DNA of 64,000 nucleotides, from the NCBI GenBank assembly GCA_019359035.1, contig JAHHIC010000074.1, positions 358,774-422,773 on the forward strand, written 5' to 3'. Below, piece after piece: positions 18,377-29,190 of the stretch. The translations under genes were made by a program, and so were the position numbers. The first letter of the stretch is position 1; the number at the start of each line of letters is the position of its first letter. The notes beneath the pieces were generated by a model that was not told the origin of the DNA, did not search any database, and saw only the letters and a list, made by a program, of their open reading frames with translations. Source of the DNA: Scytonematopsis contorta HA4267-MV1. Its GTDB lineage: Bacteria > Cyanobacteriota > Cyanobacteriia > Cyanobacteriales > Nostocaceae.

Positions 18377-18545
18377 CTTTAGAGGTCAATGTTCGAGAGC
18401 CAATAGTTAATAGACTAAGAAATTTTGACTATTGGCTCTGGATTTAAAGTATCAAGGCAAAATTCAAAATTAGCAAGATAAGGGGGAAACAGAATTTGCT
18501 GACTGATGACTGATGACTACTAACTGTCAACCGTCAACTGTCAAC
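18377..18545. repeat. Gap between bamA and lpxC with short repeats
   Basis: Holds degenerate short repeats (CTGATGACTGATGACTA, then CAACCGTCAACTGTCAACC at about 18500-18545) that end directly at the bamA stop codon. No gene. Confidence 0.6.
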
Positions 18546-21320
18546 CTAAAACCTTTCCCCAATACCAAAGTTGATGCGGCTATCTCCCTCATCATTGATA
18601 CCGTAGTCAACACGAATTGGTCCTAAGGGTGAATTTACCCGCACACCAATTCCGTAACCGTAGCCGGTACCATTTTTGTTCAACAAAGTAGATGCTGTGT
18701 TACCTGTTCCCAGGTCTGTACCAACATCAAAAAATAGTGCGGCATTAACGATGGAAATAAGAGGGAAGCGATATTCTAAAGATGCTTGTAGAAAACTACG
18801 GCTGCTGGCTAATGCCCCTTCTTCGTAGCCTCGAATCGAATTACTTCCACCTAAAGAGAAGGCTTCGTATGGTGGTAAATCACCCAAAACAGTACCACCT
18901 TGTACGTTAAAGGCTAATGTTTGTGCGCCTTTGTTAAAGTTTGTAAATTTTACTGGAATATACTGACTGTAGCTACCTCTTAACCGGGTCAAGAAAATAC
19001 TTCCAGAACCTATTGGTACTGATTGGTCAAGTCCTAAACGGAAGAAAGAACCATTTGTCGGTTGCAAAGCACTATCACGACGGTCGCGTGCTAATCCTAG
19101 CTGTAACAACACTAAATCGTCAGAGCCGCTACCAGACTGGGTTAAGTTAAGAAGTTGGTTAGTATTCTGAAGCCGTCCTTGTCTTCTGTCATTCCCGTCG
19201 TCATCTGTGGTGGAAACTCTTTGATATTGCAAACCAGCTGAAGCAACCCATTCTGCTGCTTCAAAGGGATTTGCAGATAATGGACGAGTAAAGTTTATAC
19301 CGCCACCAGTACGTACGATGCGAGGACGGTCACCATCCGCTGAAGGGTCGTTGGGATTAAAGGTAACAATATCTCGGTCTTTACCTTCAAAAATTAAGGA
19401 TATTGTTCGACGACGGAAAGCGTTAACAGTATAAGAAGTACGGAAGGGGTCACCACCTATCCAAGGGTCTGTAAATCGCAGGTCAAACAATAATTCTCTT
19501 ACACCGACCTGTAATTCTGCACCTAATTTTTGGTTATTTCCACCTAAGTTTTGTTCTTGATAACTAACAGTTCCAAATAAACCACTAGCGGAACTAATAC
19601 CCGCACCTGCTGCGATAGAGCCACTGTTACGCTCAGCTACGTTAACTATTACGTTTACTTTGCTGGGGTTTTCGGTACCTGGTTCCAAAGAAATATTCAA
19701 ATCCTCGAATAATCCTAATCCAGCAACTCGTTGCAAATCTTTTTGCACCATGTTGCGGTTAAATACTTTTCCTGGTTTGAGTTCTATTTCCCGCGTAATG
19801 ATATATTCCCTTGTACGTCCCCGGATTGGACGACCTTCTTTGTCGGTTTCCTCTCCTTCTTTATTACGGAAACGAACACGAATATTTTCTACTACCCCTT
19901 CCACAACTTGCAGGGTGACTACTCCGTTTTCCGAAACTTGTGGTGAACCAACAATATTTGCCAAAACGTAACCTTGTTCTTGGTAACGCTTGGTTAGCTG
20001 CTGCATGGACTCTTGCAAATCCCGCAGGTTGAGAATTTTTCCGTACTGGCTAGAAAATATTTTATCTACTTCTGTAGGTGAAATAACAGAGGCTACCGGA
20101 GGAGTTATACCTGGGTTAGCCTCGATTTGAACCTTGCTAAGAACTGGGTTAGGACGAACTAGAAAACTTACTTGTACACCAAGTGGAGTATCTTTTGGTA
20201 CTGCTTGTACGTTAGAGAAAAAGCCAGTTGCAAAAATAGCGTTGATATCTTGCTGCAACTGAGAACGGGTGGTTGTTCGTCCCGCTTGGGTTTTAACTGC
20301 GCGGTAAACGATGTCTTGTAATTCCCTCGTTAGTTCTCCAGTCTCTGCTTGAACGAGAACTTCTGATACTAGTACCCGAGTTTCTTCTGCTGCAGGGGCT
20401 GTACCGGGTGGGTTTGTACCAGGTGCAGATGGAAAGGTAGGTGTATTTGGCTGATTGTTTGTTGGTTGGTTATTGGTTGGTTGATTATTTGTTGGTTGAT
20501 TATTTGTTGGTTGGTTATTGTTTGGTTGATTATCTGTTGGTTGGTTCAATTCCTGCTGTTGGTTCAATTCCTGCTGTTCTTGAGCGGGAATTGGTGTCTC
20601 TTGGCTGGGGGGAGTAGTCGGTTGTGGAGGGTTATTTTGTAGGCCAGGAGCTTGCGCTACCAAAGGTTTTTTCCAGGAATCGGGCATTTTTATGGATGCC
20701 GTTTCCCCTGTTCCTTGTGCTGTGGAATTTTGATTAAAAGCTTGTTTAGGAATTCCCGACGGGTTGTTACTTCCTTTTAGAGATGAAGTCAACGCACTTG
20801 GAACATTGGACATTCCCCGATGTTTCTTTAGAGCAGTCGCAACAGAATTTTCCTTTGCGATCGCTTTTTTCAGAGAGGGGGGAAATTGTTGCTTCCAGGT
20901 TGACTCAAAAGAAAATGTTTGTTTAGCCGTTGTTGCGGGAATAGTAATATTAGGAGATTTTTGTAAAGCTAATGGTTGGTTTGTTACTGTGTTTGAGGGT
21001 AATACTAACTCACCTGTTGCTTGCGGCGAATTTGGGCTAAAGCTGGAACTAAAGCTGGGTGAAGGCTGAGAATTCTCAAAAACAGTAATTTGCGTCGTAG
21101 CTTTAGTTACATTTTCCTTACCTGTTGCTTCGGGTGATATTTTCGCAGGATACACCGCAACAACTTCATGCTCCTGAGAACTGTCAGTTGCAACCGGCGT
21201 TTGGTCTGAATTTTGATTTGTTTGTGCAGTTGCACTCAAAGAGCCACTGAATGGGGCTGTTATCGTTACCACTGCCAACAAAACGGGTGATAAGCGCATC
21301 TTGTTTCTATTCCTCTTCAC
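18546..21320 (-). CDS. bamA: BamA/Omp85 outer membrane assembly factor
   Basis: Omp85-family outer membrane protein that inserts beta-barrel proteins, the cyanobacterial relative of chloroplast Toc75. I place the start at the GTG at 21320, giving a basic n-region (KRNRNKMRL) before the signal-peptide core LLAVVTITAPFSGSLSATA; the ATG at 21299 is the alternative, and the open frame reaches 21347. A long Pro/Asn/Gln-rich low-complexity region (about residues 30-300) includes tandem NNQPT units. POTRA domains follow (VLVSEVLVQAETGEL; VQIEANPG; VRFRNKEGEE), then the surface-antigen barrel with the conserved GGSNSIRGYEEG motif and a terminal aromatic (IGERF). It heads the lpx cluster on the same strand, so LPS synthesis and barrel insertion genes are together. 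Confidence 0.93.
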   Translation of the reverse strand: MKRNRNKMRLSPVLLAVVTITAPFSGSLSATAQTNQNSDQTPVATDSSQEHEVVAVYPAKISPEATGKENVTKATTQITVFENSQPSPSFSSSFSPNSPQATGELVLPSNTVTNQPLALQKSPNITIPATTAKQTFSFESTWKQQFPPSLKKAIAKENSVATALKKHRGMSNVPSALTSSLKGSNNPSGIPKQAFNQNSTAQGTGETASIKMPDSWKKPLVAQAPGLQNNPPQPTTPPSQETPIPAQEQQELNQQQELNQPTDNQPNNNQPTNNQPTNNQPTNNQPTNNQPNTPTFPSAPGTNPPGTAPAAEETRVLVSEVLVQAETGELTRELQDIVYRAVKTQAGRTTTRSQLQQDINAIFATGFFSNVQAVPKDTPLGVQVSFLVRPNPVLSKVQIEANPGITPPVASVISPTEVDKIFSSQYGKILNLRDLQESMQQLTKRYQEQGYVLANIVGSPQVSENGVVTLQVVEGVVENIRVRFRNKEGEETDKEGRPIRGRTREYIITREIELKPGKVFNRNMVQKDLQRVAGLGLFEDLNISLEPGTENPSKVNVIVNVAERNSGSIAAGAGISSASGLFGTVSYQEQNLGGNNQKLGAELQVGVRELLFDLRFTDPWIGGDPFRTSYTVNAFRRRTISLIFEGKDRDIVTFNPNDPSADGDRPRIVRTGGGINFTRPLSANPFEAAEWVASAGLQYQRVSTTDDDGNDRRQGRLQNTNQLLNLTQSGSGSDDLVLLQLGLARDRRDSALQPTNGSFFRLGLDQSVPIGSGSIFLTRLRGSYSQYIPVKFTNFNKGAQTLAFNVQGGTVLGDLPPYEAFSLGGSNSIRGYEEGALASSRSFLQASLEYRFPLISIVNAALFFDVGTDLGTGNTASTLLNKNGTGYGYGIGVRVNSPLGPIRVDYGINDEGDSRINFGIGERF

Positions 21321-21347
21321 GTCCACACACCATTTATCACAAGGCAA

Positions 21348-21631
21348 TTATGCTCTCATGCAAAAGCCATAGATTAAAAGTCTAATTATTACTTTTGCCT
21401 TTATACTTTACAAGGCAATTTGAAGTCTGAGGGAAGAAGAAAGAAGGAAGAAGGGAAAAATCTTTTTTTTCCCTTAAATAATTTACGCACGCAGTCAGGA
21501 TATTTGTAGGTTGGTGTCGAGGAACGAGACCCAACAAAAGTTTTGCAAGTCTTGGGTTTCGTCCCTCAAGCCAACCTACGTAATATTGTGTTAGATTTGC
21601 CTTCTTTCTTCTTCCTTCTTTCTTCTTCATA
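21348..21631. repeat. Gap between purC and bamA with a hairpin-forming repeat
   Basis: At 21505-21582 two arms (GTAGGTTGGTGTCGAGGAAC and its approximate complement ending CCAACCTACG) form a long imperfect hairpin of the cyanobacterial GTAGGTTGGGTT-type repeat; a relative lies at 51721-51827. Purine-rich GAAGAAGAAAG runs flank it on both sides in opposite orientation (21425-21470 and 21600-21630). The bamA promoter must lie upstream of 21320. Confidence 0.65.
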
Positions 21632-22369
21632 TCAATTGTTAGCGTCCACAGCTTTGAGCACTCGTTGCAAAACCTCCTGGTAGGCATTTTCCACATTACC
21701 TAAGTCCCGACGAAAGCGGTCTTTATCCATAACTCGAAGGTTGGGGTCGTTTTCTGTTGCATCCCACAAACGACAGGTATCAGGGCTAATTTCATCTGCT
21801 AAGAGTATTTGTTGTTGGGAATTTACACCAAACTCAAGCTTGAAATCAACCAGTGTAATACCACACCCCTCAAAGAAACCGATAAGGAAATCATTGACTT
21901 GCAAAGCAAGATGAGTTATTAACCTAACTTGTTCCTCTGTCGCCAACTCTAACAATAACAAACGCTCCAGTGTTAACAATGGGTCTCCCAATTGGTCATT
22001 TTTATAATAAAACTCAACCAACGGCCGTTTTAACACAGTTCCTAACTGCAATCCCGTTTGTTGACAAAGACTTCCCGCTGCAATATTTCTTACTACCACT
22101 TCGATTGGCAAAATCTTTACAGCCTTTACCAGCATTTGATTGGGTGCAGGGCTGTCTATATAATGAGTTTTGATACCAGACAATTCTAATTCCAGAAAAA
22201 GCTTGCTAGAAATGCTACAATTAATGGTTCCCTTTCCAGAAATAGTGCCACGCTTTTGAGCGTTAAAAGCAGTGGCATCATCCTTAAAATCAGCCAAAAA
22301 GATTTCTGGGTCTTCCGTACTGTAGAGAATTTTGGCTTTACCTTCGTATAACTTGGTGTTAACTGACAT
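21632..22369 (-). CDS. purC: Phosphoribosylaminoimidazole-succinocarboxamide synthase
   Basis: SAICAR synthetase of purine biosynthesis: joins CAIR and aspartate using ATP. The 245-aa protein has the family start (KLYEGKAKILYSTEDP), the FKDDATAFNAQKRG loop, IEVVVRNIAAGS, LVDFKLEFG and the LADEISPDTCRLWD signature. Length is normal. It lies upstream of bamA on the same strand with a 260-bp repeat-rich gap. Confidence 0.96.
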   Translation of the reverse strand: MSVNTKLYEGKAKILYSTEDPEIFLADFKDDATAFNAQKRGTISGKGTINCSISSKLFLELELSGIKTHYIDSPAPNQMLVKAVKILPIEVVVRNIAAGSLCQQTGLQLGTVLKRPLVEFYYKNDQLGDPLLTLERLLLLELATEEQVRLITHLALQVNDFLIGFFEGCGITLVDFKLEFGVNSQQQILLADEISPDTCRLWDATENDPNLRVMDKDRFRRDLGNVENAYQEVLQRVLKAVDANN

Positions 22370-22700
22370 GGCGGAGCAATAAAGTTTTTGGCGATGGGCA
22401 ACCCTGATGTTTCAGGCTTAACCATTTTATATGATTTGGGGAGTGGGGAGTTGGGAGTTAGGAGTTAGGAGTGGGGAGTTGGGAGTTGGAAGTGGGGAGA
22501 TGGAGATGAAAGAGACTTTGAATAACGAGTGTCTATTAATACAGCAATCCTGGTAGTTTAAGAATAAATTAATTAGAATAGTATTCTAAGTAGTTATTTT
22601 AATAGACAACTTTGGGTTTACTGATTTTCTAGACAACACAAATCACTTATCTGTGGACTCCAGAAAATACAGCCGTTTATACACATACGGAGATAACAAA
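22370..22700. other. Divergent promoter region of purC and the small DUF7219-type gene
   Basis: About 330 bp between divergent genes. It contains a GGAGTTGGGAGT-type short repeat run (22437-22500), then AT-rich DNA. No gene is seen. Promoters for both flanking genes should lie here, but I cannot assign boxes with confidence. Confidence 0.5.
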
Positions 22701-22955
22701 ATGAATAAAGATGATTTTATGTATCCACGCAGTCGTTACCACGGTCAGGTAAAACCAGAAAATTTAGTGTTTAACGCCAATTTGCAAGAGTTCGCACAGC
22801 GGATAAGTATTATTTGCAACCTAGAAACTGGCGGTAAAGTACCACCTGAACAAGCTTACAACCAAATTAAAGATTTGTGGAAAAAGTTAAAACACTCAAA
22901 AAAAGAATTGGGAATTGGTGAAAACCCCTTTAACAATGAGGATGGTCAAAGTTAA
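22701..22955 (+). CDS. Small conserved cyanobacterial protein (DUF7219-like)
   Basis: An 84-aa soluble protein of unknown function. The ATG at 22701 is chosen because GGAG lies at 22689-22692, 8 nt upstream; the frame is open back to 22653. It begins MNKDDFMYPRSRYHGQ and continues with NLVFNANLQEFAQRISIICNL and a helical Lys-rich C-terminus (IKDLWKKLKHSKKELGIG). This pattern is found in small proteins of many cyanobacteria. No cofactor or catalytic motif is visible. Confidence 0.75.
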   Translation: MNKDDFMYPRSRYHGQVKPENLVFNANLQEFAQRISIICNLETGGKVPPEQAYNQIKDLWKKLKHSKKELGIGENPFNNEDGQS

Positions 22956-22989
22956 GGAGCTTTAAGTTTTGAGCAAAAAATCTCCAATT

Positions 22990-23060
22990 CAATTCCCAAA
23001 AAGTCAACAGTCAGCAGTCAGCAGTCAGCAGTCAACAGTCAACAGTCAACAGTCAACAAA
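22990..23060. repeat. CAGTCAACAGT short tandem repeats at the cyclase 3' end
   Basis: About nine tandem copies of a 7-nt unit (CAGCAGT, then CAACAGT) lie between the small gene and the cyclase stop codon, ending within a few bases of that stop (23061). Confidence 0.75.
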
Positions 23061-25652
23061 CTACTTACTAAGCATTGTCCAAGCTCCATCCCAGTCATCT
23101 GAGGGTGGTTGTTGTAAATAATTATGAGCGCGTTCTAAGTAAATATCTACAACGGTATCAGTAGGTTTAATCCGCTTGGATATCTCAAAATAATCTATGG
23201 CTAATTTAAAGTGACGGGATAAATAAGCATTTCTGCCTGCATCGTAATTATATAAAAATTCTTGCATGTGCCTATCAAGAGGATGGATACGTTCATCTAG
23301 TAATTCATAAATTTTTACAGGTTGATTTTTACCTTTGACACGAACTTTGTCCAGTTCTCTGACCCAAATCCGGTCGCGGCATAATTCATAAGTAAATTCA
23401 CTGAGGATAATATCACAATTGTAATCTTTAGTTACACCTTCTAAGCGAGAACTCAAGTTGACTCCATCCCCGATAACGGTATAATCCATACGTTTTTGAG
23501 AGCCAATGTTTCCTGATACTACTTCTCCAGAGCTAATACCAACTCCAATATGAATTTGTGGCTGTCTTTCAACAAATCGTCGATGATTAAAATCAGCCAG
23601 TCTTCGACGCATATCTAATGCTGCTTGTATTGCTCTCCACGCATGATTTTCAGTCAGTGGTAGTGGCGCACCGAACACTGCCATTAGGGCATCTCCGATA
23701 AATTTATCTAGCGTGCCTTCGTAGTTAAATACTGCTTCTACCATTGTTTCAAAGTACTGATTTAACAAAGAGACTACTTCGGCTGCTCCTAGATTTTCCG
23801 TAAGTGTGGTGTAGCCTCTGATATCAGAAAATAAAATAGTTACTTCTTTACGCTCCCCTACCATTAAGGCATCATCACCTAGTGCCATCACCTGTTCTGC
23901 GACACGAGGTGTCATATAACGGTAAAGTGTCGTTTTCATACGTTTTTCTTGACTAATGTCTTCTAAAACTACCAAGCCACCTTGAACTCCACCTTCTGGA
24001 TTCGTTAAGGGGTTGACAGTTAGATTAATACTGCGCTCGACAAGTTGCACTTTGCTAGCAGGTATTAACTCAAACTGAGGTGTTAATGATTCGTTCCAGG
24101 GACGAAAAAATTCTTGGTGAGTTTTGTCACGTATGGTCAAAATAAAATTATGACTGTGGGGTTCCCCAATATGAGAGGATTGGGGTTCAAACAGGTCGCT
24201 TTTAGCTTTATAAAGTCCTAATGTTAAATTTTGCTCTGGGACAAAATGTTTTGCACCAGTTTTTAGACTATCTTCTAAACGCATTTGTAGGTTATCGATG
24301 GGTACGACCTCCCAAACACAGCGACCTGTTAAACTTTGTTGCCAAAATAATTTATTATTTTTAGCATTTGTATCTCCTAAAGGACAACCAAGTAACTCTA
24401 ATGCTGCATCATTAATGGTAACGATACGACCTTTCATATCAGTCGAGATAACAGCATCTGACAAACTTTGTAAAATATCTTTTTGATACTGTTTTTCCAA
24501 TTGAACAGTTTCAAATAAACGAGCATTTTCTAAGGCAATTCCAGCTTGAATATTAAACGCTCGCATAAATTCTTCGTCAGAACCAGTAAAACCACCTTGA
24601 TGTTTATTAATTAATTGTGTCACCCCAATTAATTCATTTGCGGAATTAAATACGGGAATACATAAAATATTTCGAGTTTCATACCCCGTCTTTCTATCAG
24701 TAGTAGGGTCAAAACGGGGGTCTTTATAAGCATCAGGTATATTTAAAGCTTCTCCAGTAGAAGCAACATAACCAACAATTCCTCGGTTAGCAGGAATGCT
24801 AATTTCCATCATCATGGAACTATCAGCAGCAGCAACTTTTGTCCAAAGTTCACCCATTTCTTTTCGATACAAAAACAGCGTACTCCGGTCTGCTTGCATC
24901 AAAATTCTGGCTTGTTCCATTACCATTTGCAAAGTTGCTTCTAAATCCAAACTCTGACCAAGAGTTTGAGTAGCTCGCAACAGCGCTGTAGCACCACGTT
25001 GATTGCGTGCTGCGACATAAAAAGATTGACAACTCTCTAAAATGATTCCAATAGAAGCAGCAAAATCACGAAAACGTTCTTCATCATCAAAATTAAAAGG
25101 AATATTTCCAGCTTTATTTGCTAATTGAACAATCGCAACAACTTGATTTTTACTACTGACAACAGGCATACATAAAATATTATGTATCCTGTATCCCATT
25201 TGTTTTTCCAATTCTGGGCTAAAAAGCGGATGAGTAGCAGTGTGAGAAATATTTAAATATTGAGCTGTCGTAGCAACATGACCAGGAATACCCACATTAA
25301 TTGGAATACGAACTTCCAAAGGTCTTTGAATACTATCTTGAGGGACCTTTGACCAAAGTTGACCTTTATCATGGTCTACTAAAAAAATTGCCGTATGTTC
25401 AGCTTGAAGAACTTGACCAATTTTAAGAGTAATTGCCTCTAAAACCTTCTCCAGCATAGCTTCCAGGGCTTCATTATTAATTAAATCAATCGCCCTGAGA
25501 AATTGCTGAAACTCAGCCGTAATAAAATCTAGTAAACAAACAAACTCGTTAACAGAAAGTTCTTTAACACGACGTACTAATGACTGTGTGCGATGAACTT
25601 GAGTTAATTCAGTTAACGTTGCCAATACGCTACCAACATTTAGCAAAGACAT
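23061..25652 (-). CDS. cyaB: GAF-GAF-PAS class III adenylate cyclase (CyaB1/CyaB2-like)
   Basis: Cyclic-nucleotide-regulated adenylate cyclase, 863 aa, nearly the length of Anabaena CyaB1/CyaB2. Order: N-terminal helix; GAF-A (about 62-210) and GAF-B (about 225-385), both with NK...F/D cyclic-nucleotide-type motifs (NKAGNIPFNFDDEE; NKHQGGFTGSDEE); PAS (about 390-530); catalytic domain (about 600-790); and a TPR-like tail (RNAYLSRHFKLAIDYFEIS). The catalytic domain has both metal-binding Asp residues (FSDIRGYTTL; KFIGDALMAVFGAP) and the substrate Lys in LDKFIGD. The second substrate position holds Thr (MDYTVIGD) where mammalian enzymes have Asp, as reported for CyaB1. It likely makes cAMP in a feedback loop through the GAF domains. 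Cytosolic, single gene. Confidence 0.9.
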   Translation of the reverse strand: MSLLNVGSVLATLTELTQVHRTQSLVRRVKELSVNEFVCLLDFITAEFQQFLRAIDLINNEALEAMLEKVLEAITLKIGQVLQAEHTAIFLVDHDKGQLWSKVPQDSIQRPLEVRIPINVGIPGHVATTAQYLNISHTATHPLFSPELEKQMGYRIHNILCMPVVSSKNQVVAIVQLANKAGNIPFNFDDEERFRDFAASIGIILESCQSFYVAARNQRGATALLRATQTLGQSLDLEATLQMVMEQARILMQADRSTLFLYRKEMGELWTKVAAADSSMMMEISIPANRGIVGYVASTGEALNIPDAYKDPRFDPTTDRKTGYETRNILCIPVFNSANELIGVTQLINKHQGGFTGSDEEFMRAFNIQAGIALENARLFETVQLEKQYQKDILQSLSDAVISTDMKGRIVTINDAALELLGCPLGDTNAKNNKLFWQQSLTGRCVWEVVPIDNLQMRLEDSLKTGAKHFVPEQNLTLGLYKAKSDLFEPQSSHIGEPHSHNFILTIRDKTHQEFFRPWNESLTPQFELIPASKVQLVERSINLTVNPLTNPEGGVQGGLVVLEDISQEKRMKTTLYRYMTPRVAEQVMALGDDALMVGERKEVTILFSDIRGYTTLTENLGAAEVVSLLNQYFETMVEAVFNYEGTLDKFIGDALMAVFGAPLPLTENHAWRAIQAALDMRRRLADFNHRRFVERQPQIHIGVGISSGEVVSGNIGSQKRMDYTVIGDGVNLSSRLEGVTKDYNCDIILSEFTYELCRDRIWVRELDKVRVKGKNQPVKIYELLDERIHPLDRHMQEFLYNYDAGRNAYLSRHFKLAIDYFEISKRIKPTDTVVDIYLERAHNYLQQPPSDDWDGAWTMLSK

Positions 25653-25860
25653 AAATTGTTTATTTTAGATTTTTATGGAGTGGTAATTGGTAATTGGTAA
25701 TTGGTAATTGGTGATTGGTGATTGGTGATTGGTGATTGGTAATTGGTGATTGGTGATTGGTGATTCCCCATTCCCAATTCCCAATTCCGCATTACCCATT
25801 ACCCATTCCGCATTACCCATTACCCATTACCCATTCCCACTTGTCGATAATAGTTTTGCA
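25653..25860. repeat. GGTAATT/GGTGATT and CCCATTA short tandem repeats forming the sqdX 3' end
   Basis: At about 25680-25765 a 7-nt unit (TAATTGG or TGATTGG) is repeated about a dozen times, followed to about 25842 by complementary-type units (CCCATTA, CCCAATT), so the whole can form a long hairpin. The sqdX stop (25820-25822) and its last residues VGMGNG lie inside these units. Confidence 0.78.
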
Positions 25861-26941
25861 ATTGCCGGGTAGCTGCACTCCATCCCCAGCGTTCAGCTTC
25901 TTTACGTGCGTTTTGCCTGATATTTTCACGTTCTTCTTTTTGTTCTAGTAAACTCATAGTGGCTTGGATTGAGCTTTTATTATCAACTTGGGGTTCAAAT
26001 AAAAATCCATTTACTCCCGAAGTTACAATATCAGGAATACCCCCAGACCGAGCAGCTACTACTGGACATCCTGCAGCCATTGCTTCTAGTAATACTAATC
26101 CCAATGTTTCAGTACGAGAAGGAAAAATAAATGCGTCTGCACTTGCAAAAGCTGAACCTAACTCCCTCCCCTGTAAATACCCAACAAAATTAGTGTTCGT
26201 CCCTATAAAATATTCTTGTAATGCTTGACGATGCGGTCCGTCTCCCACTAGAGCTAACCTTGCTCCGGGAATGGCTTCCAAAATAGGTTTAATACGCTCA
26301 ATTTCTTTTTCCGCTGAAAGCCTTCCTACATAAAGTAGCAAAGGACTTTCAGGATAACCTCGCGATAAACGCTTACGCATTTCGTCGCTGGCTAAACTTG
26401 GGTGAAACGTTTCTGTATCTACTCCGCGTTGCCACAAGTCTACCCGTTCAATACCATGTGCCGATAGTTCCTGTACCATTGCTGTGGAAGTACATAAATT
26501 TAAGGCTGCTTGATTATGGGCGCCTTTAAGCAATTCCCATAACAACCCTTCTAGCATACCTAAACCATAATGTTGTAAGTACTGTGGCAGATGAGTATGG
26601 TAGGATGCCACTAAGGGAATATTTAATACTTTGCTATAAAATATACCAGCTAATCCTAAAACAGCTGGGTTGACTACGTGAATAATATCGGGTTTAAACT
26701 TTTCTAACTCGTCACCAATCGCTGGACGTGGTAGTGACATTTTCAACTCAGGATATAACGGTAACGGAAAACCAGAGACACCATAGACCCGAGCTCCTTT
26801 ATGTTCTGTGATACCACCTTCAGGACAGAGCACTAAAACTTGGTCGCCATTGCGTTGTAAATGGTCAACGGTGTGACGCAATCGCGTTACTATGCCATCA
26901 ACCTTGGGTAGAAAAGTTTCGGTAAAGAGAGCAATTCTCAT
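25820..26941 (-). CDS. sqdX: Sulfoquinovosyltransferase SqdX (SQDG synthase)
   Basis: GT4-family glycosyltransferase that transfers sulfoquinovose from UDP-sulfoquinovose to diacylglycerol, making the thylakoid lipid SQDG. The 373-aa protein has the family start (MRIALFTETFLPKVDGIVTRL), YHTHLPQYLQHYG, LLYVGRLSAEKEIE and the donor-site FPSRTETLGLVLLEAMAAGCPVV segment (E-x7-E). sqdB lies directly upstream on the same strand, which supports the assignment. The C-terminal VGMGNG and stop come from short tandem repeats. The gap to sqdB (278 bp) is also full of repeats. Confidence 0.94.
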   Translation of the reverse strand: MRIALFTETFLPKVDGIVTRLRHTVDHLQRNGDQVLVLCPEGGITEHKGARVYGVSGFPLPLYPELKMSLPRPAIGDELEKFKPDIIHVVNPAVLGLAGIFYSKVLNIPLVASYHTHLPQYLQHYGLGMLEGLLWELLKGAHNQAALNLCTSTAMVQELSAHGIERVDLWQRGVDTETFHPSLASDEMRKRLSRGYPESPLLLYVGRLSAEKEIERIKPILEAIPGARLALVGDGPHRQALQEYFIGTNTNFVGYLQGRELGSAFASADAFIFPSRTETLGLVLLEAMAAGCPVVAARSGGIPDIVTSGVNGFLFEPQVDNKSSIQATMSLLEQKEERENIRQNARKEAERWGWSAATRQLQNYYRQVGMGNG

Positions 26942-27219
26942 AAATACTATTCAGTACGGGAACTGTATTCAAATAATCTCAATTTCTGGGTAATTTCTAC
27001 ATCAGTTACAGGGTATACTGTCTCTCTCGGTGTCATTAATTCAGCATAATTACTTCCAATTTGTTGACTGTTGACTGTTGACTGCTGACTGCTGACTGCT
27101 GACGGTAAAAACAATAAACTAAATAATTGTTAACGGTTAACTCTAAATCAACTTTCAACAGTTAACAGTCAACCGTCAACAGTTAACAGTCAACCGTCAA
27201 CAGTCAACCGTCAACAAAT
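26942..27219. repeat. sqdB-sqdX gap with TTGACTGTTGACTG-type repeats
   Basis: Runs of 7-nt units in both orientations (GTTGACT, GCTGACT at about 27062-27100; CAACAGT, CAACCGT at about 27155-27213) can pair into a long hairpin between sqdB and sqdX. The second run ends about 5 bp from the sqdB stop. No gene. Confidence 0.7.
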
Positions 27220-28756
<1,537 letters not shown>

Positions 28757-29095
28757 ATGCAAGCTAAGCAAAAGGTTACTTTATATCTATCGCCAGAACT
28801 CCATAGAAAGCTGAAAATTTATTCAGCAGTCCATTCTGAACCAATGTCCGAACTAGCTGAACGTGCCCTAGTTTTCTATTTGGCGAATTCAGAGTTAGTT
28901 GATGAGGTCGAGGCTTCCTACGGGCGAACTCATAGAGTTTATACTTGCCCGAATTGTGAAAGCTCACTCGTTTTAAGGGATGGAGAGTTGATTTCCTTAG
29001 GTAATCAACCGGGAATCATCGGTCAAGAGCATTTGTCTATTGACGAAATGAGCGAAACCAACCCTAAGGATGAGGAAGAATTGGTTCCTTGTTAG
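28757..29095 (+). CDS. Ribbon-helix-helix-like small protein with CPNC motif
   Basis: A 112-aa protein, function unknown. The first 50 residues read like a ribbon-helix-helix DNA-binding fold (KVTLYLSPELHRKLKIYSAV followed by PMSELAERALVFYL). A Cys pair (YTCPNCESSLVLRDG) then suggests half of a zinc ribbon or a redox pair, and the acidic tail ends in Cys (ELVPC). It is 95 bp upstream of ycf46 on the same strand, so it may be cotranscribed and may regulate it. No paired toxin gene is present, so an antitoxin role is unlikely. Confidence 0.7.
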   Translation: MQAKQKVTLYLSPELHRKLKIYSAVHSEPMSELAERALVFYLANSELVDEVEASYGRTHRVYTCPNCESSLVLRDGELISLGNQPGIIGQEHLSIDEMSETNPKDEEELVPC

Positions 29096-29190
29096 TTATC
29101 AAGAGTTATGGATTATAAATTCATAATTCTGTTTCTCTACCAACGACGATGTCCGAAGCTGTCTCTATAGGTCTTAAGTAGGTCGATGCT

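Noticed and set aside
28757..29095. Antitoxin role for the ribbon-helix-helix-like protein
   Set aside because: There is no adjacent toxin gene; it sits next to ycf46.
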